Of a stretch of DNA of 64,000 bases, positions 25,956 to 33,966 are shown piece after piece. The notes beneath the pieces are model-generated. The model was given only the letters and a program-made list of their open reading frames with translations, did not search any database and was not told the origin of the DNA. Origin of the DNA: Aurantimonas coralicida_A (GTDB taxonomy: Bacteria > Pseudomonadota > Alphaproteobacteria > Rhizobiales > Rhizobiaceae); NCBI RefSeq assembly GCF_036016755.1, contig NZ_JAYXIH010000015.1:28080-92079 (forward strand). The letters are read 5' to 3'. A program made the translations under genes and the position numbers. The stretch's first letter is position 1. Every line of letters starts with the position of its first letter.

Positions 25956-27700
25956 GATGCCTCGCCGTCGCTCGTGTCCGTCATGATCCCGCGCGCCCCG
26001 TCGACGATCGTCAGCCCCGTGGGAGCCGCCACGCCAGGCGCCTCGGCCGCCGGGTCGAGGTCGAGCACCCAGCGGTTACCCTCTTGGCCGAACCCGGCCT
26101 CGGCGAAGAGGCCCCGCGCCGGGCGGTTGCGTTCCATCGTCTCGACCGTCCCAACGATGTGCCGCGCGCCCGCCGCCGCCGCGCGCCGGCTGAGCACGGC
26201 GAGCATCGCCGTCTCGACGCGCCGCTGCAATGCCCGGCAGGAAAGATAGAGATTGCGGATGACGAACGCGTCGCCGTCCCGATCGGCGAGAAGTAGCCCG
26301 ACGATGCCGTGGGCGCCGAAGACATCGTCGAGCCGCACCAGAAAATCGAGGGAATTGCTTCGCCGGCTGAGTTCGATCTCGTTGGGCCGCTCGGCGGTGA
26401 GCACGAACTGGTTGACCCGCCGCGCCAGTTCCGCCGCGCGCGCCCGGCTGGCGGCATCGAGCGGCAGGATGGTGAGCCGGGTTTCGAGGCGTTCGAGGAA
26501 CGCCGCCACGTCGGTCTCGGCCGCGCGCAGGCGTTCCACGTCCGCCCGCCGCTGGTAGTGCGCGGCGCGGGTTTCGGAGGGCACCGGCCGTTCTCCGGCG
26601 GCCAGCAGCGGATCGGCGAGAAGCATCGCCGCGAAGCCATCCGCGTCGGCGAAGCGCCGCACGTCCATCGCCGGAAACCGCGCCGCGACCCGCGCGCAAT
26701 TGACCGGGTCGTCGTCAATGAGGAGCGTGTGCTCCGCCGCCAGAGCGAGCTGGTCGAGAAGGGCGGCGACCAGATCCGCCTTGTCGGCCCAGTCGGCCGC
26801 GAGGGCGGACAAGCGCGGAACGCCGGACGGCGCGTCATGGGCGAGATCGGCAAGCGCTTCCCGCGCGACGTCGGGATCGTTGCGGCTCGCCGCCGCAAGC
26901 ACCAGACCGCGCGCCGCGAGGGCGACGAGCGCCGCCGCGTAAGTCGCGTGCAAGGCCAGATCGCCGGTTTCGCCGGCGACGCCGCGCCACAGCGTGTCGT
27001 CGAGATCGGTGATCAGCAGTTTTGGCGCGGTGCCCGCGATCCGGGCGGCAAAGCCGGCGGCGGTGTCGGCGATGGCGTCAGCGCCGCTCTGAGAGGGGAT
27101 GGTGCCGAGGCTGGCGGCAAAGCGCTCATCGAACAGCGGCATGTTGTCGGCGAGTTCCGCCGCGACCGCACAGGCAAAGACGCCCGCGCCGGCGTCGCCC
27201 GTCCCGGCCGCATCGGTCTCGCCGATGATCGCGACCGGACATTGCAGTATTTCGGCGAGGCTGGCCGCGACCCGCGCGGTTTCGTCGTGAACGGCCCGGA
27301 CAACCTGGGCTTCGCCGGTCGCAGCGATGGAGAGGATGGCGCCATCGAAACGCCCCTGCCCGATCTCCTCCCGCGCCCGGCCAGCGGCCTCGGCCAGCCC
27401 CTCGACCGTGACGGTCTCGAGGTCGAAGCCGGCGATCGCGAAGGCAAGCCGCAGCGCGTCGTCGATGGCGCGCGGCTGGTAGGAGGTGACGAGGAAGAGC
27501 CGCACCGGGCGCAGCGCGGCGCCGACGCCGGCCTCCCGGAGCAGGCTCGCGGCGCGGGCGGTGCCGAGACGATGACGCTCCTCGCGCAGGACCCGCGACA
27601 GGGCGCCGCGTCCCGCATCGGCCGCGCGGATGATGGCGCCAGCGTCGGGCGGTTCGGCGGTCGGCGCGAACGACCACCAGCCTTGGCTATCCCTCGGCAT
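25952..27700 (-). CDS. FkbH-like HAD-IIIC phosphatase/glyceryltransferase with GNAT-like C-terminus
   Basis: A 582-residue protein. Residues about 50-220 form an N-terminal region with SYQPRAIDDALRLAFA as in the FkbH N-domain. The HAD-IIIC core starts near residue 230 with LITDLDDTLWRGVAGE (nucleophile Asp), followed by LAAASRNDPDVAREAL and LLIDDDPVNCARVAA. Residues about 430-560 form a GNAT-like fold ending GIVGLLLADRDG. FkbH enzymes dephosphorylate 1,3-bisphosphoglycerate and load the glyceryl group on an ACP, giving a methoxymalonyl- or glyceryl-type building block. The ACP gene overlaps its end. An AdoMet-decarboxylase homologue begins the same operon 12 bases upstream. Confidence 0.88.
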   Translation of the reverse strand: MPRDSQGWWSFAPTAEPPDAGAIIRAADAGRGALSRVLREERHRLGTARAASLLREAGVGAALRPVRLFLVTSYQPRAIDDALRLAFAIAGFDLETVTVEGLAEAAGRAREEIGQGRFDGAILSIAATGEAQVVRAVHDETARVAASLAEILQCPVAIIGETDAAGTGDAGAGVFACAVAAELADNMPLFDERFAASLGTIPSQSGADAIADTAAGFAARIAGTAPKLLITDLDDTLWRGVAGETGDLALHATYAAALVALAARGLVLAAASRNDPDVAREALADLAHDAPSGVPRLSALAADWADKADLVAALLDQLALAAEHTLLIDDDPVNCARVAARFPAMDVRRFADADGFAAMLLADPLLAAGERPVPSETRAAHYQRRADVERLRAAETDVAAFLERLETRLTILPLDAASRARAAELARRVNQFVLTAERPNEIELSRRSNSLDFLVRLDDVFGAHGIVGLLLADRDGDAFVIRNLYLSCRALQRRVETAMLAVLSRRAAAAGARHIVGTVETMERNRPARGLFAEAGFGQEGNRWVLDLDPAAEAPGVAAPTGLTIVDGARGIMTDTSDGEAS

Positions 27701-27712
27701 CGCGGTGAGCGG

Positions 27713-28066
27713 TCACGGCTGGAGCGGCTCGATCTGCCGGGTGACGTAGCTGCGCTCGACCAGCCCGTCCGGGCAAAGAAGCCGCGCGATCTCGTCGATC
27801 GTCGCGTCCTCGGACATGTCCGGATTGCACAGGAGCACGTCGACCAGCACCATTTTATATTCCGGCCAGGTGGTCAGCATGATGTGCGACTCGGCCAGGA
27901 ACACCACCAGCGTGATGCCGTGCGGGACATAGCGCTGGGCATGCTCGCCGATGATCGTCGCGCCGCCGGCTTTCGCCCCGGCGAGCGCGGCGTCGCGCAG
28001 CGCCAACTCGTCCTCGATCGCGGCCGAACAGTCGCGCATGTCGGCGAGGACTTGGCGTATTCGCAT
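27713..28066 (-). CDS. S-adenosylmethionine decarboxylase (SpeD/SpeH-like), variant active site
   Basis: A 117-residue homologue of prokaryotic AdoMet decarboxylase, a pyruvoyl enzyme that makes decarboxylated AdoMet, the aminopropyl donor. AGAKAGGATIIGEHAQRY and GITLVVFLAESHIM, then TTWPEYKMVLVDVLLCNPD match the family. Cleavage is expected between Glu and Ser in LAESH, giving the pyruvoyl group. The canonical proton-donor cysteine is kept (LLCN), but the His of the usual ESHxxxHTWPE is Thr here. SD AAGGTG precedes the ATG. It heads the AdoMetDC-FkbH-ACP operon. With the aminopropyltransferase fusion at 20.7 kb it forms a complete aminopropyl-transfer route. Confidence 0.85.
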   Translation of the reverse strand: MRIRQVLADMRDCSAAIEDELALRDAALAGAKAGGATIIGEHAQRYVPHGITLVVFLAESHIMLTTWPEYKMVLVDVLLCNPDMSEDATIDEIARLLCPDGLVERSYVTRQIEPLQP

Positions 28067-28227
28067 GATTGCACCTTATGATTGCGAGGACGAATGTCGG
28101 CGCTGCCGTCGGCCCTGTTCAATTCGCTCGGCTCGCTATAGTCACGCGCCATGCGGGCCGCAACCCCGCGCCACCACCCGCGCGCGGCCGTCGCGCGGTC
28201 CCACTCGACGACCGGAGCGCCCCCGCC

Positions 28228-28752
28228 ATGGCCGACCGCCCCTCTCCCCCAGCCGACCCGAGCGGCCTCGTCTTGCGCGATTTTCGCCTCTCGGATGTCG
28301 AGACGGTTGCCGGCTTCGAGGCCGCCATCGCCGTCAAATCCTTCGCCGACGAGGCGGTGACCGATCCGGCGCACTACCGCAAGAAGCTGACCAAGCTGAT
28401 CAAATATGGCGGCGACTGGACCAAGGTGGCCGAGCAGGGCGGCCAACTCGTCGGCTGGGTCTGGGTCGCGCCGCGCCAGAACTTCATCACCGGCGACGCT
28501 TACGCCGACTTCCGCTCGATGTATGTCGACGGCGAGCGGGCCGGCCCCACCGCCGCGATCGCGCTCTTGCGCGCCGTCCTCGATCATTGCCGGGAGGCCG
28601 GCTACACACGCATCGTCGGACGCACCGCCAGCTCAAACGACGCGATGCGCGCGCTCTATCGGCTGGCCGGCTTCGAGGAGAAGCACATCGTCTACGAGAT
28701 GGACATCGCGCCGAATTCCGGCCCCGATACGCCGGGACGCGCGCTGGACTGA
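28228..28752 (+). CDS. GNAT-family N-acetyltransferase
   Basis: A 174-residue GNAT. LVLRDFRLSDVETVAGFEAAI is the N-terminal strand-helix; DFRSMYVDGERAGPTAAIALLRAVLD carries the acetyl-CoA loop (GERAGPT in place of the usual Q/RxxGxG/A); YTRIVGRTASSNDAMRALYRLAGFEE is the C-terminal motif B with the conserved Asn and Tyr. ATG 28228 is taken because the frame upstream is only antisense to the AdoMet-decarboxylase leader. It diverges from the AdoMetDC operon. Substrate unknown; an amine of the pathway is possible. Confidence 0.8.
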   Translation: MADRPSPPADPSGLVLRDFRLSDVETVAGFEAAIAVKSFADEAVTDPAHYRKKLTKLIKYGGDWTKVAEQGGQLVGWVWVAPRQNFITGDAYADFRSMYVDGERAGPTAAIALLRAVLDHCREAGYTRIVGRTASSNDAMRALYRLAGFEEKHIVYEMDIAPNSGPDTPGRALD

Positions 28753-28820
28753 CATGTAACCCAAGGTTGCAGTTGATCGAGGCCCGTGCCATCCTGTCCG
28801 GCGACGACGGGAGGCCGGAG

Positions 28821-29999
28821 ATGAAGCGGTTCCTCTACCACGACCTGATTGTCGCCGGGAACTGGTGCAACCTGAAGTGCAGCTATTGCACCAGCGTCGC
28901 CGACGCGGGCGATTTCGGCGAGGCGACCTCGGCGTCCGCCAGGCGACGCGGCGCGACGATCGCGATCCCCGATGTCGTGGCCATGCTCGACGGGCTTCGC
29001 CGTCATGTCGACGCACCGGTGATCAAGGTCAGCGGCGGTGAACTGTTCCTGCTCGTCAATGCCGCCGATCTCGTCGCCGAGCTTTCCGCGCGCTACGCCC
29101 ATGTCCAGGTGCTGACCAACGGCACCGAACTGACGCCGGCGATCGTCGAGCGACTATCCAGCCTCGGCAATGTCGGATTCAATCTCTCACTCGACGGCCA
29201 CACGCCGGAGATGAACGCCATGCGCTGGCGCTCGCCGCGGCTTGGCGAGAGGGTGATGACGGCGCTCGACGCGATCACGGCCACAGGCCGGCCGCTGGAG
29301 ATCACCATGGTGGCCAGCGATGCCAACGCGGCGCATCTTTGCGACTTCCTAGCGTTCCTCGCGACGCTGCCCTGCCGGGTGGTGCTGATCCCGATTCCGG
29401 TGCGCGGCATCCATTCCGTCGGGCTGTTCGGTCTGGAAGCGCGGCGGGCCTTCGCGGACCTCCTGCGAAGCCTGCCCGGCGCGTTTGCCCCGGTGCTCGG
29501 CCCGGCTGCCTACTACCACCGGCTGGCGGATTTTCTCGATGGCGAGAACGGCGTTCGCCGTCATCGCTGCCATTTGACGGCCGCCGCCGTGCAATTGTTC
29601 GACACCGGCGCGATCACCCCCTGCCCGGTCGGCTGGACGGCCGAGGTCGCCAATGTCCGCCGCGACGGGATCGCCGCCGCGAGCGCGGTGATCGGCGAGC
29701 ACAAGCTCTACGATCTGATGCAACGGGACCCGCCGCGGGTGCCGGTCTGCCGCAGCTGCTTCAGCCAGGCGGATGTCCTCAATCTCTATCTCGACGGCGC
29801 GATCGATCTTGCGGAACTGGCGGTCATGCCGCTCTTCGCCGCACCGGCTGCACGACAAAGGCTGGTCGAACTGAAGGCCGCCCGGACGCGAGCGCTTCAG
29901 GCGCGCGCCGATGCCCGCGCGGGCTTTGCATCGACGGTGGGATCGGAACCGGCCGGTTCCGGCGCGGCGTCAGTCGTGGCCGTCGCGGCCGAGCGATAG
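28821..29999 (+). CDS. Radical SAM enzyme with C-terminal cysteine-rich (Twitch/SPASM-like) region
   Basis: A 392-residue iron-sulfur enzyme. Cysteines C-x3-C-x2-C in NWCNLKCSYCTSVAD bind the radical [4Fe-4S] cluster near residue 15; KVSGGELFLL is the GGE motif that binds AdoMet; NLSLDGHTPEM follows the AnSME/PqqE pattern. Toward the end RHRCHLTAAAVQL, ITPCPVGW and PVCRSCFSQAD give four more cysteines, suggesting an auxiliary cluster as in peptide-modifying radical SAM proteins. ATG 28821 follows GGAGG by six bases. Its last 103 bases lie opposite the end of the unknown gene at 29897. It is a candidate modifier of the DSLHW peptides. Confidence 0.82.
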   Translation: MKRFLYHDLIVAGNWCNLKCSYCTSVADAGDFGEATSASARRRGATIAIPDVVAMLDGLRRHVDAPVIKVSGGELFLLVNAADLVAELSARYAHVQVLTNGTELTPAIVERLSSLGNVGFNLSLDGHTPEMNAMRWRSPRLGERVMTALDAITATGRPLEITMVASDANAAHLCDFLAFLATLPCRVVLIPIPVRGIHSVGLFGLEARRAFADLLRSLPGAFAPVLGPAAYYHRLADFLDGENGVRRHRCHLTAAAVQLFDTGAITPCPVGWTAEVANVRRDGIAAASAVIGEHKLYDLMQRDPPRVPVCRSCFSQADVLNLYLDGAIDLAELAVMPLFAAPAARQRLVELKAARTRALQARADARAGFASTVGSEPAGSGAASVVAVAAER

Positions 30000-30811
30000 A
30001 CCGCCGGGCTGGCCCCGACGGCCAGAAGCCGTGCCGCCGCGTCGATCGTGTCGCAGGTCGGCAGCAATGTCAGCGCCAGGCAGTCGGCGAGCCAGGGCGG
30101 GTGGGCGCCCTCACCGTCGTCGCGGCCGGTATCGCCCGCGACATGGCGGCAGAGTTCGTCGGCCCGTTGCCAGTCGCCCTCGTCGCAGGCGCGCAGCATC
30201 GCCGCGAACAGGGCCGGTCGGTCTACCAGCGCCGCGGCGAAATCGGCCAGCCGACGCAGCCGCTCCGCCCTGACGTCGAAAGTCATGCCGCCCGCCCTAG
30301 CGTTCTCGAACAGCGCCACGGCGGCGCCCGTCGCCGCGATCAATCCCTGCACGGTCCGGTTGCGCATCAGCCGATCGGCGAAGAACAGCCGGGTGCGCGG
30401 CGACAGACGGCGATCGGGGTCGGCGCGCCTGGCGACATGGCGCAGGTCGAGCGGCTCGAACACCAGGCTGGCGAACGTGTCGGGGATCGTGAAGGGCAGA
30501 TAGACCAGCGCCAGCGCCATGCCGGCCAGTTCCGCCCCGGCGCCCGGCGCCGCCCGGGCAAGCCGTTCCGCGCAGTTCTCGAGACATGCCTCCCCGTCCA
30601 GCAGCAGATGCGCCAGGGCACCGGCATCGAAGCGCCCGCTGGCCAGCGCCTCGCAGGCGGCGGCGAGGACGCCGAGTTGCCGGCCGTCGCGCTCCGATAT
30701 CAGATCCGAAAAGACATGACCCCGATCGACGATCTGCTGCTTGGCCGCGAATTCGCGCAGCATCGAACGGCCCCAGGCGCGCCGGAGGCGATCGGACTGA
30801 ACCGCAATCAT
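29897..30811 (-). CDS. Conserved-looking helical protein, family not recognised
   Basis: A 304-residue mostly alpha-helical, Ala/Arg/Leu-rich protein without signal peptide or clear motif. Readable segments are VFSDLISERDGRQLGVLAAA, LLLDGEACLENCAERLARA, VYLPFTIPDTFASLVFEP, RLSPRTRLFFADRLMRNRT and LADCLALTLLPTCDTIDAA. The C-terminal 40 residues are Ala/Pro/Asp-rich and lie antisense to the end of the radical SAM gene. ATG 30811 is the first start; ATG 30763 (MLREF) is an alternative. Nothing in sequence tells its function. Its position inside the pathway, divergent from the second carrier protein, suggests a pathway-specific partner. Confidence 0.6.
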   Translation of the reverse strand: MIAVQSDRLRRAWGRSMLREFAAKQQIVDRGHVFSDLISERDGRQLGVLAAACEALASGRFDAGALAHLLLDGEACLENCAERLARAAPGAGAELAGMALALVYLPFTIPDTFASLVFEPLDLRHVARRADPDRRLSPRTRLFFADRLMRNRTVQGLIAATGAAVALFENARAGGMTFDVRAERLRRLADFAAALVDRPALFAAMLRACDEGDWQRADELCRHVAGDTGRDDGEGAHPPWLADCLALTLLPTCDTIDAAARLLAVGASPAVYRSAATATTDAAPEPAGSDPTVDAKPARASARA

Positions 30812-30902
30812 CGAACCCTAGGTCTCATGCCGTTACGCTATCTAAGGTTGTATATTGAAGCAACCAGAGATAGTATTTCCCTTGGATGTGTCGGAGAAGT
30901 GG

Positions 30903-31226
30903 GTGAGCGCCATGGAAACCAGTCAGGACGGGATCGCGGCGCGCCAGCTGGAGGATCAACTGGCGCAAATCCTCGAAAGCCTCTGCGCGCCGAACGAAAT
31001 GGTCCGGCGGGACGCCGATCTGCGCACCGACAGTTTCGGCGCGATCGGGCTAACGTCCGTCGATTATCTAGAGTTCATCCTCAACGTCGAAACCCAGTTG
31101 AACATCGACGTGCCGGACGAAGCGCTGATGGACCCCGCGCTCGCCTCCGTGCGGCTCTGGGCCGACTATCTCGCCCGGCACCGCGACGAACTGGCGACGC
31201 CGTTGGTCGGCGCCCCGACGGCCTAG
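30903..31226 (+). CDS. Acyl carrier protein 2
   Basis: About 107 residues. The carrier motif FGAIGLTSVDYLEFILNVE places the phosphopantetheine serine in LTSVD; QLNIDVPDEALMD is the usual helix III region. GTG 30903 follows GGAGAAG at six bases and is preferred; a TTG at 30855 and the ATG at 30912 are alternatives. The next gene starts at the base after its stop codon, so it is translated with the B12-type radical SAM enzyme. Two carrier proteins in one region imply acyl or aminoacyl intermediates tethered by thioester. Confidence 0.82.
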   Translation: MSAMETSQDGIAARQLEDQLAQILESLCAPNEMVRRDADLRTDSFGAIGLTSVDYLEFILNVETQLNIDVPDEALMDPALASVRLWADYLARHRDELATPLVGAPTA

Positions 31227-33032
31227 ATGCCCGGCGCCCCGCTTCGGGTCGCCCTCGTCGGACCACGCGAGGACCCCTTCACCGACGATCCCGACCGCGA
31301 ACACCGCGAGCGGATGCTGCGCAGCTTCGAGGAGATCTGCCGGGACATCGTCACCTTCGGCGCCGACTACACCCTGTCGCGCGAGTTTCTGGGCATCGAA
31401 TATCTGGCGGCGACGCTGCGCCGGGAAGACCGCCAGGTGGCGGTCGTCGGCGCCGGCAATGAAGGGCTCGACGACAAGGCGCTGATCGCACGGCTCACCG
31501 CCTTCGCGCCCGATCTCGCCGGCTTCTCGCTGCTCTACGATCTGCAATTGAAGAGCGCGCTGACCGCCGCGCGGGCCCTGAAGGGCGTGCGGCCCGAGAC
31601 ATTCATCGTCTTCGGCGGGCCGTTGGCCTCGGCGATCTCGGCGCTGCTGCTCGACACCTTTCCGTTCATCGACGCCGTCGTCGAGGGCGAAGGCGAAGCG
31701 GCGATCGCCCGGCTGGCCGACGCTGTCGAAGGGCGCTGCGCACTGGACGCGGTTCCCTCGCTCGTGCGCCGGTCGGACGGCGGCATCGTCAAGCAGCCGC
31801 GCGCGATTCCGGCCGACCTCGACACGCTGCCGCATCCCGCCCGCGACATCATCGCCGCGATCCGCCAGCGCGGCCTGCCGGTGCCGAGCGCCTATCTGAC
31901 GACCTCGCGCGGCTGCAAGGCGTTCTGCACCTTCTGCACGGTTCCGAACATCGTGCGCGGCATGAAGGACGGCGTCTACCGGATGCGCGACCCGCGCGAC
32001 GTCGTCGACGAGATCGAGGCGGTGACGCGCGACCACGGCGTGACGCGTTTCTACATGGCGGACGACAATTTCCTCGGCTATGGCGAGGCCAGCAACCGGC
32101 GGATGCTGGCCTTCGCCGACGAAATCCTGGCGCGCGGCCTCAAGATCAACTTCCATGCCGAATGCCGGGTCGATTCCCTCGTGCCGGAGACGCTGGTCCG
32201 GCTGCGCGAGGCCGGGTTCGACCAGATCCTCTTTGGCCTCGAATCCGGGTCGGCCAAGACGCTGAAGCGTTGGGCCAAGGGCCAGACCGTGGAAGAGAAC
32301 GAAGCGGCCGTGGCGCTGGCGCGGGCGCTCAAACTCGACCTGATGCCGAGCATGATCCTGCTCGACTGGGAGTCCGGTCTGGACGAGGTCGACGAGAGTA
32401 TCGGCTTCGTCGAGCGCACGCGCCTGTGGCGCTCGAACCAGCCGCTGTGGCTGGTAAACCGGCTGAAGGTTCATTGCGGCACCGCCGCCGCGCGGCGCTA
32501 CGACAATGTCCGGGGCAAGCCGGATTTGCCGCCGGTCGACGCCGGCGACGCCGGCAGCCTGGCGCGCTGGTGCGCCGCCGCGACCTATCAGCGAACGCCG
32601 ATCGAAAACCCTCATGTCGCGGCTTTCTGGTCGGCGCTGAACGGCGAGGCGAACCGCTGGTCGGTGCTGATCGACGAAGTGCTGCCGCCGCTGCTCAAGA
32701 CGCTGAGGGAAACATCGCGCGGCGGCGACCGCGACGATGCTCTGGCCCGCATCAAACGGATTGCAACGTTCCGGCGCTCGGTCGGCGGCGCGCTCGCCGG
32801 GCTGATGCGGCGACTGGTCGACGCCGCGCAGGAACAGCAAAACGTAGGTTGCCGCCCCGAAGGCCTCGACGACGTCGCCCGGCGCTTCGTCGAGGAGTTC
32901 GAGACCAAGCTGTTTCCCGAGGGGCTCGACGCCTGGCTCACGCCGAAGCCGACGGGACTGGTGGCGATGCCGGGCGCGGCCTCGCGGCCGCCAGCGCGAC
33001 CGGCCGAGGCCATGTCGGCGGAGATCGGTTAG
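31227..33032 (+). CDS. B12-binding-domain radical SAM enzyme (class B / BchE-like)
   Basis: A 601-residue protein. Residues about 5-150 have the fold and pattern of a cobalamin-binding Rossmann domain (RVALVGPRED, LSREFLGIEYLAATLRR, LAGFSLLYDLQLKSALTAA, FIVFGGPLAS) though DxHxxG is not obvious. The radical SAM core starts at TTSRGCKAFCTFCTVPNIVRG (CxxxCxxC) and continues with MADDNFLGYGEASNRR and QILFGLESGSAKTL. The C-terminal 200 residues are helical. Class B enzymes methylate unactivated carbons or do oxidative cyclisation. It follows ACP2 directly, so an ACP-bound substrate is plausible. Confidence 0.85.
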   Translation: MPGAPLRVALVGPREDPFTDDPDREHRERMLRSFEEICRDIVTFGADYTLSREFLGIEYLAATLRREDRQVAVVGAGNEGLDDKALIARLTAFAPDLAGFSLLYDLQLKSALTAARALKGVRPETFIVFGGPLASAISALLLDTFPFIDAVVEGEGEAAIARLADAVEGRCALDAVPSLVRRSDGGIVKQPRAIPADLDTLPHPARDIIAAIRQRGLPVPSAYLTTSRGCKAFCTFCTVPNIVRGMKDGVYRMRDPRDVVDEIEAVTRDHGVTRFYMADDNFLGYGEASNRRMLAFADEILARGLKINFHAECRVDSLVPETLVRLREAGFDQILFGLESGSAKTLKRWAKGQTVEENEAAVALARALKLDLMPSMILLDWESGLDEVDESIGFVERTRLWRSNQPLWLVNRLKVHCGTAAARRYDNVRGKPDLPPVDAGDAGSLARWCAAATYQRTPIENPHVAAFWSALNGEANRWSVLIDEVLPPLLKTLRETSRGGDRDDALARIKRIATFRRSVGGALAGLMRRLVDAAQEQQNVGCRPEGLDDVARRFVEEFETKLFPEGLDAWLTPKPTGLVAMPGAASRPPARPAEAMSAEIG

Positions 33033-33036
33033 GCGA

Positions 33037-33966
33037 ATGAGCGCGCCCGACCTCGCGGTGATCGTCCCGACATCAGGCAAGCCGGAGCGGCTCGTGCTGG
33101 CGCTGCATTCGCTGATCCCGCAGACGCTTTGTCGGGGTCGCTTCGAGACCATCGTCGTTGCCGACGGACCGGCCCCCGGCACCGAGGCGGCGGTGGCCGC
33201 GATCGGCACGGCGGGGCTGCCGGTCCGCCTCGTCCGGGCACAAGCGCTCGGTCAGGCGGCGGCGCGCAATCGCGGTGCTGCAGCCGCGTGCGCCCCGGCG
33301 CTCCTGTTCATGGACGACGACGTGCTGCTGTCGCCGGACTATCTTGCGACCGCCCTCGCCCATCTTGCCGACGAACCGAACCGCGTCGTCCGCGCACCGG
33401 TCTATCTGCTGCGCTATCTGGCGCCGTTCCGCGATCCCGAGCGCGGCATTCGCTATGACGGGCGGGCGCTCCATCCCGGCGCCGCGATGACGCGGCGTCT
33501 CGTGTCCCGCCGGGCCATCATCGAAGACTGGCCGTCGATCGCCCGCCAATGCGTCCACCGCAACCGGTTCGAGCGGCTGGTGAGCGACACACTCGCCAAC
33601 GGTCCCGCCGCCCATCGCTGGCTTGGTTATTCGGGGTCCGGCGTCGCGCTCGCAAAGCCGCTGTTCGATGCGGCTGGCGGTTACGACGAATGCTTCGGCT
33701 CTCGCTGGGGCGCGGAGGCGATCGAACTCGGCTACCGGCTGATGCGGCTCGGCGCCGAATTCCGCGACGTGCCCGGCATATTCTCGGCCCATATGGACCA
33801 CCCGCGCGGCGCTTCGCTCGACAGTTTCGCGGCGAGTTTCGACCATTTCTTCGACAAGCACCGCGCCCCGGCGATCCGCGCGGTCGAGCGGCTGATTCTC
33901 GGAGAAGATCGGCGGCCGGGCGCCCTGTCCGGCTCAGGCGCCATGCCCGCGGTCGAGGAAATCTGA
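33037..33966 (+). CDS. Family 2 glycosyltransferase
   Basis: A 309-residue GT-A enzyme. LAVIVPTSGKPERLVLAL is the nucleotide-binding start, AAARNRGAAAACAPALLFMDDDV gives the DxD motif (MDDDV) that binds metal and NDP-sugar, and GAEAIELGYRLMRLGAEF is the acceptor-side ED/xELGYR region. It follows the radical SAM gene by four bases. It may attach the kanosamine-type sugar made by the upstream trio. The C-terminal 11 codons overlap the convergent aminotransferase gene by 33 bases. Confidence 0.85.
   Translation: MSAPDLAVIVPTSGKPERLVLALHSLIPQTLCRGRFETIVVADGPAPGTEAAVAAIGTAGLPVRLVRAQALGQAAARNRGAAAACAPALLFMDDDVLLSPDYLATALAHLADEPNRVVRAPVYLLRYLAPFRDPERGIRYDGRALHPGAAMTRRLVSRRAIIEDWPSIARQCVHRNRFERLVSDTLANGPAAHRWLGYSGSGVALAKPLFDAAGGYDECFGSRWGAEAIELGYRLMRLGAEFRDVPGIFSAHMDHPRGASLDSFAASFDHFFDKHRAPAIRAVERLILGEDRRPGALSGSGAMPAVEEI

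Noticed and set aside
20738..28066. Microcin C-type cluster
   Set aside because: Aminopropyl-transfer genes are alike in idea, but no MccB (ThiF-like adenylating enzyme) and no heptapeptide gene are seen.
26309..28081. 590-codon plus-strand open frame
   Set aside because: Lies fully opposite FkbH and AdoMet decarboxylase, both with clear motifs.
28757..30860. Repeated AAGGTTG string near several starts
   Set aside because: Seven bases only, varied context and position; also present outside the region (59366), so likely chance.
29339..31462. 707-codon plus-strand open frame
   Set aside because: Crosses three better supported genes (radical SAM, ACP2, B12 radical SAM) in another frame; no motif.
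31068..33209. 713-codon minus-strand open frame
   Set aside because: Opposite the B12-type radical SAM gene; composition of a shadow.
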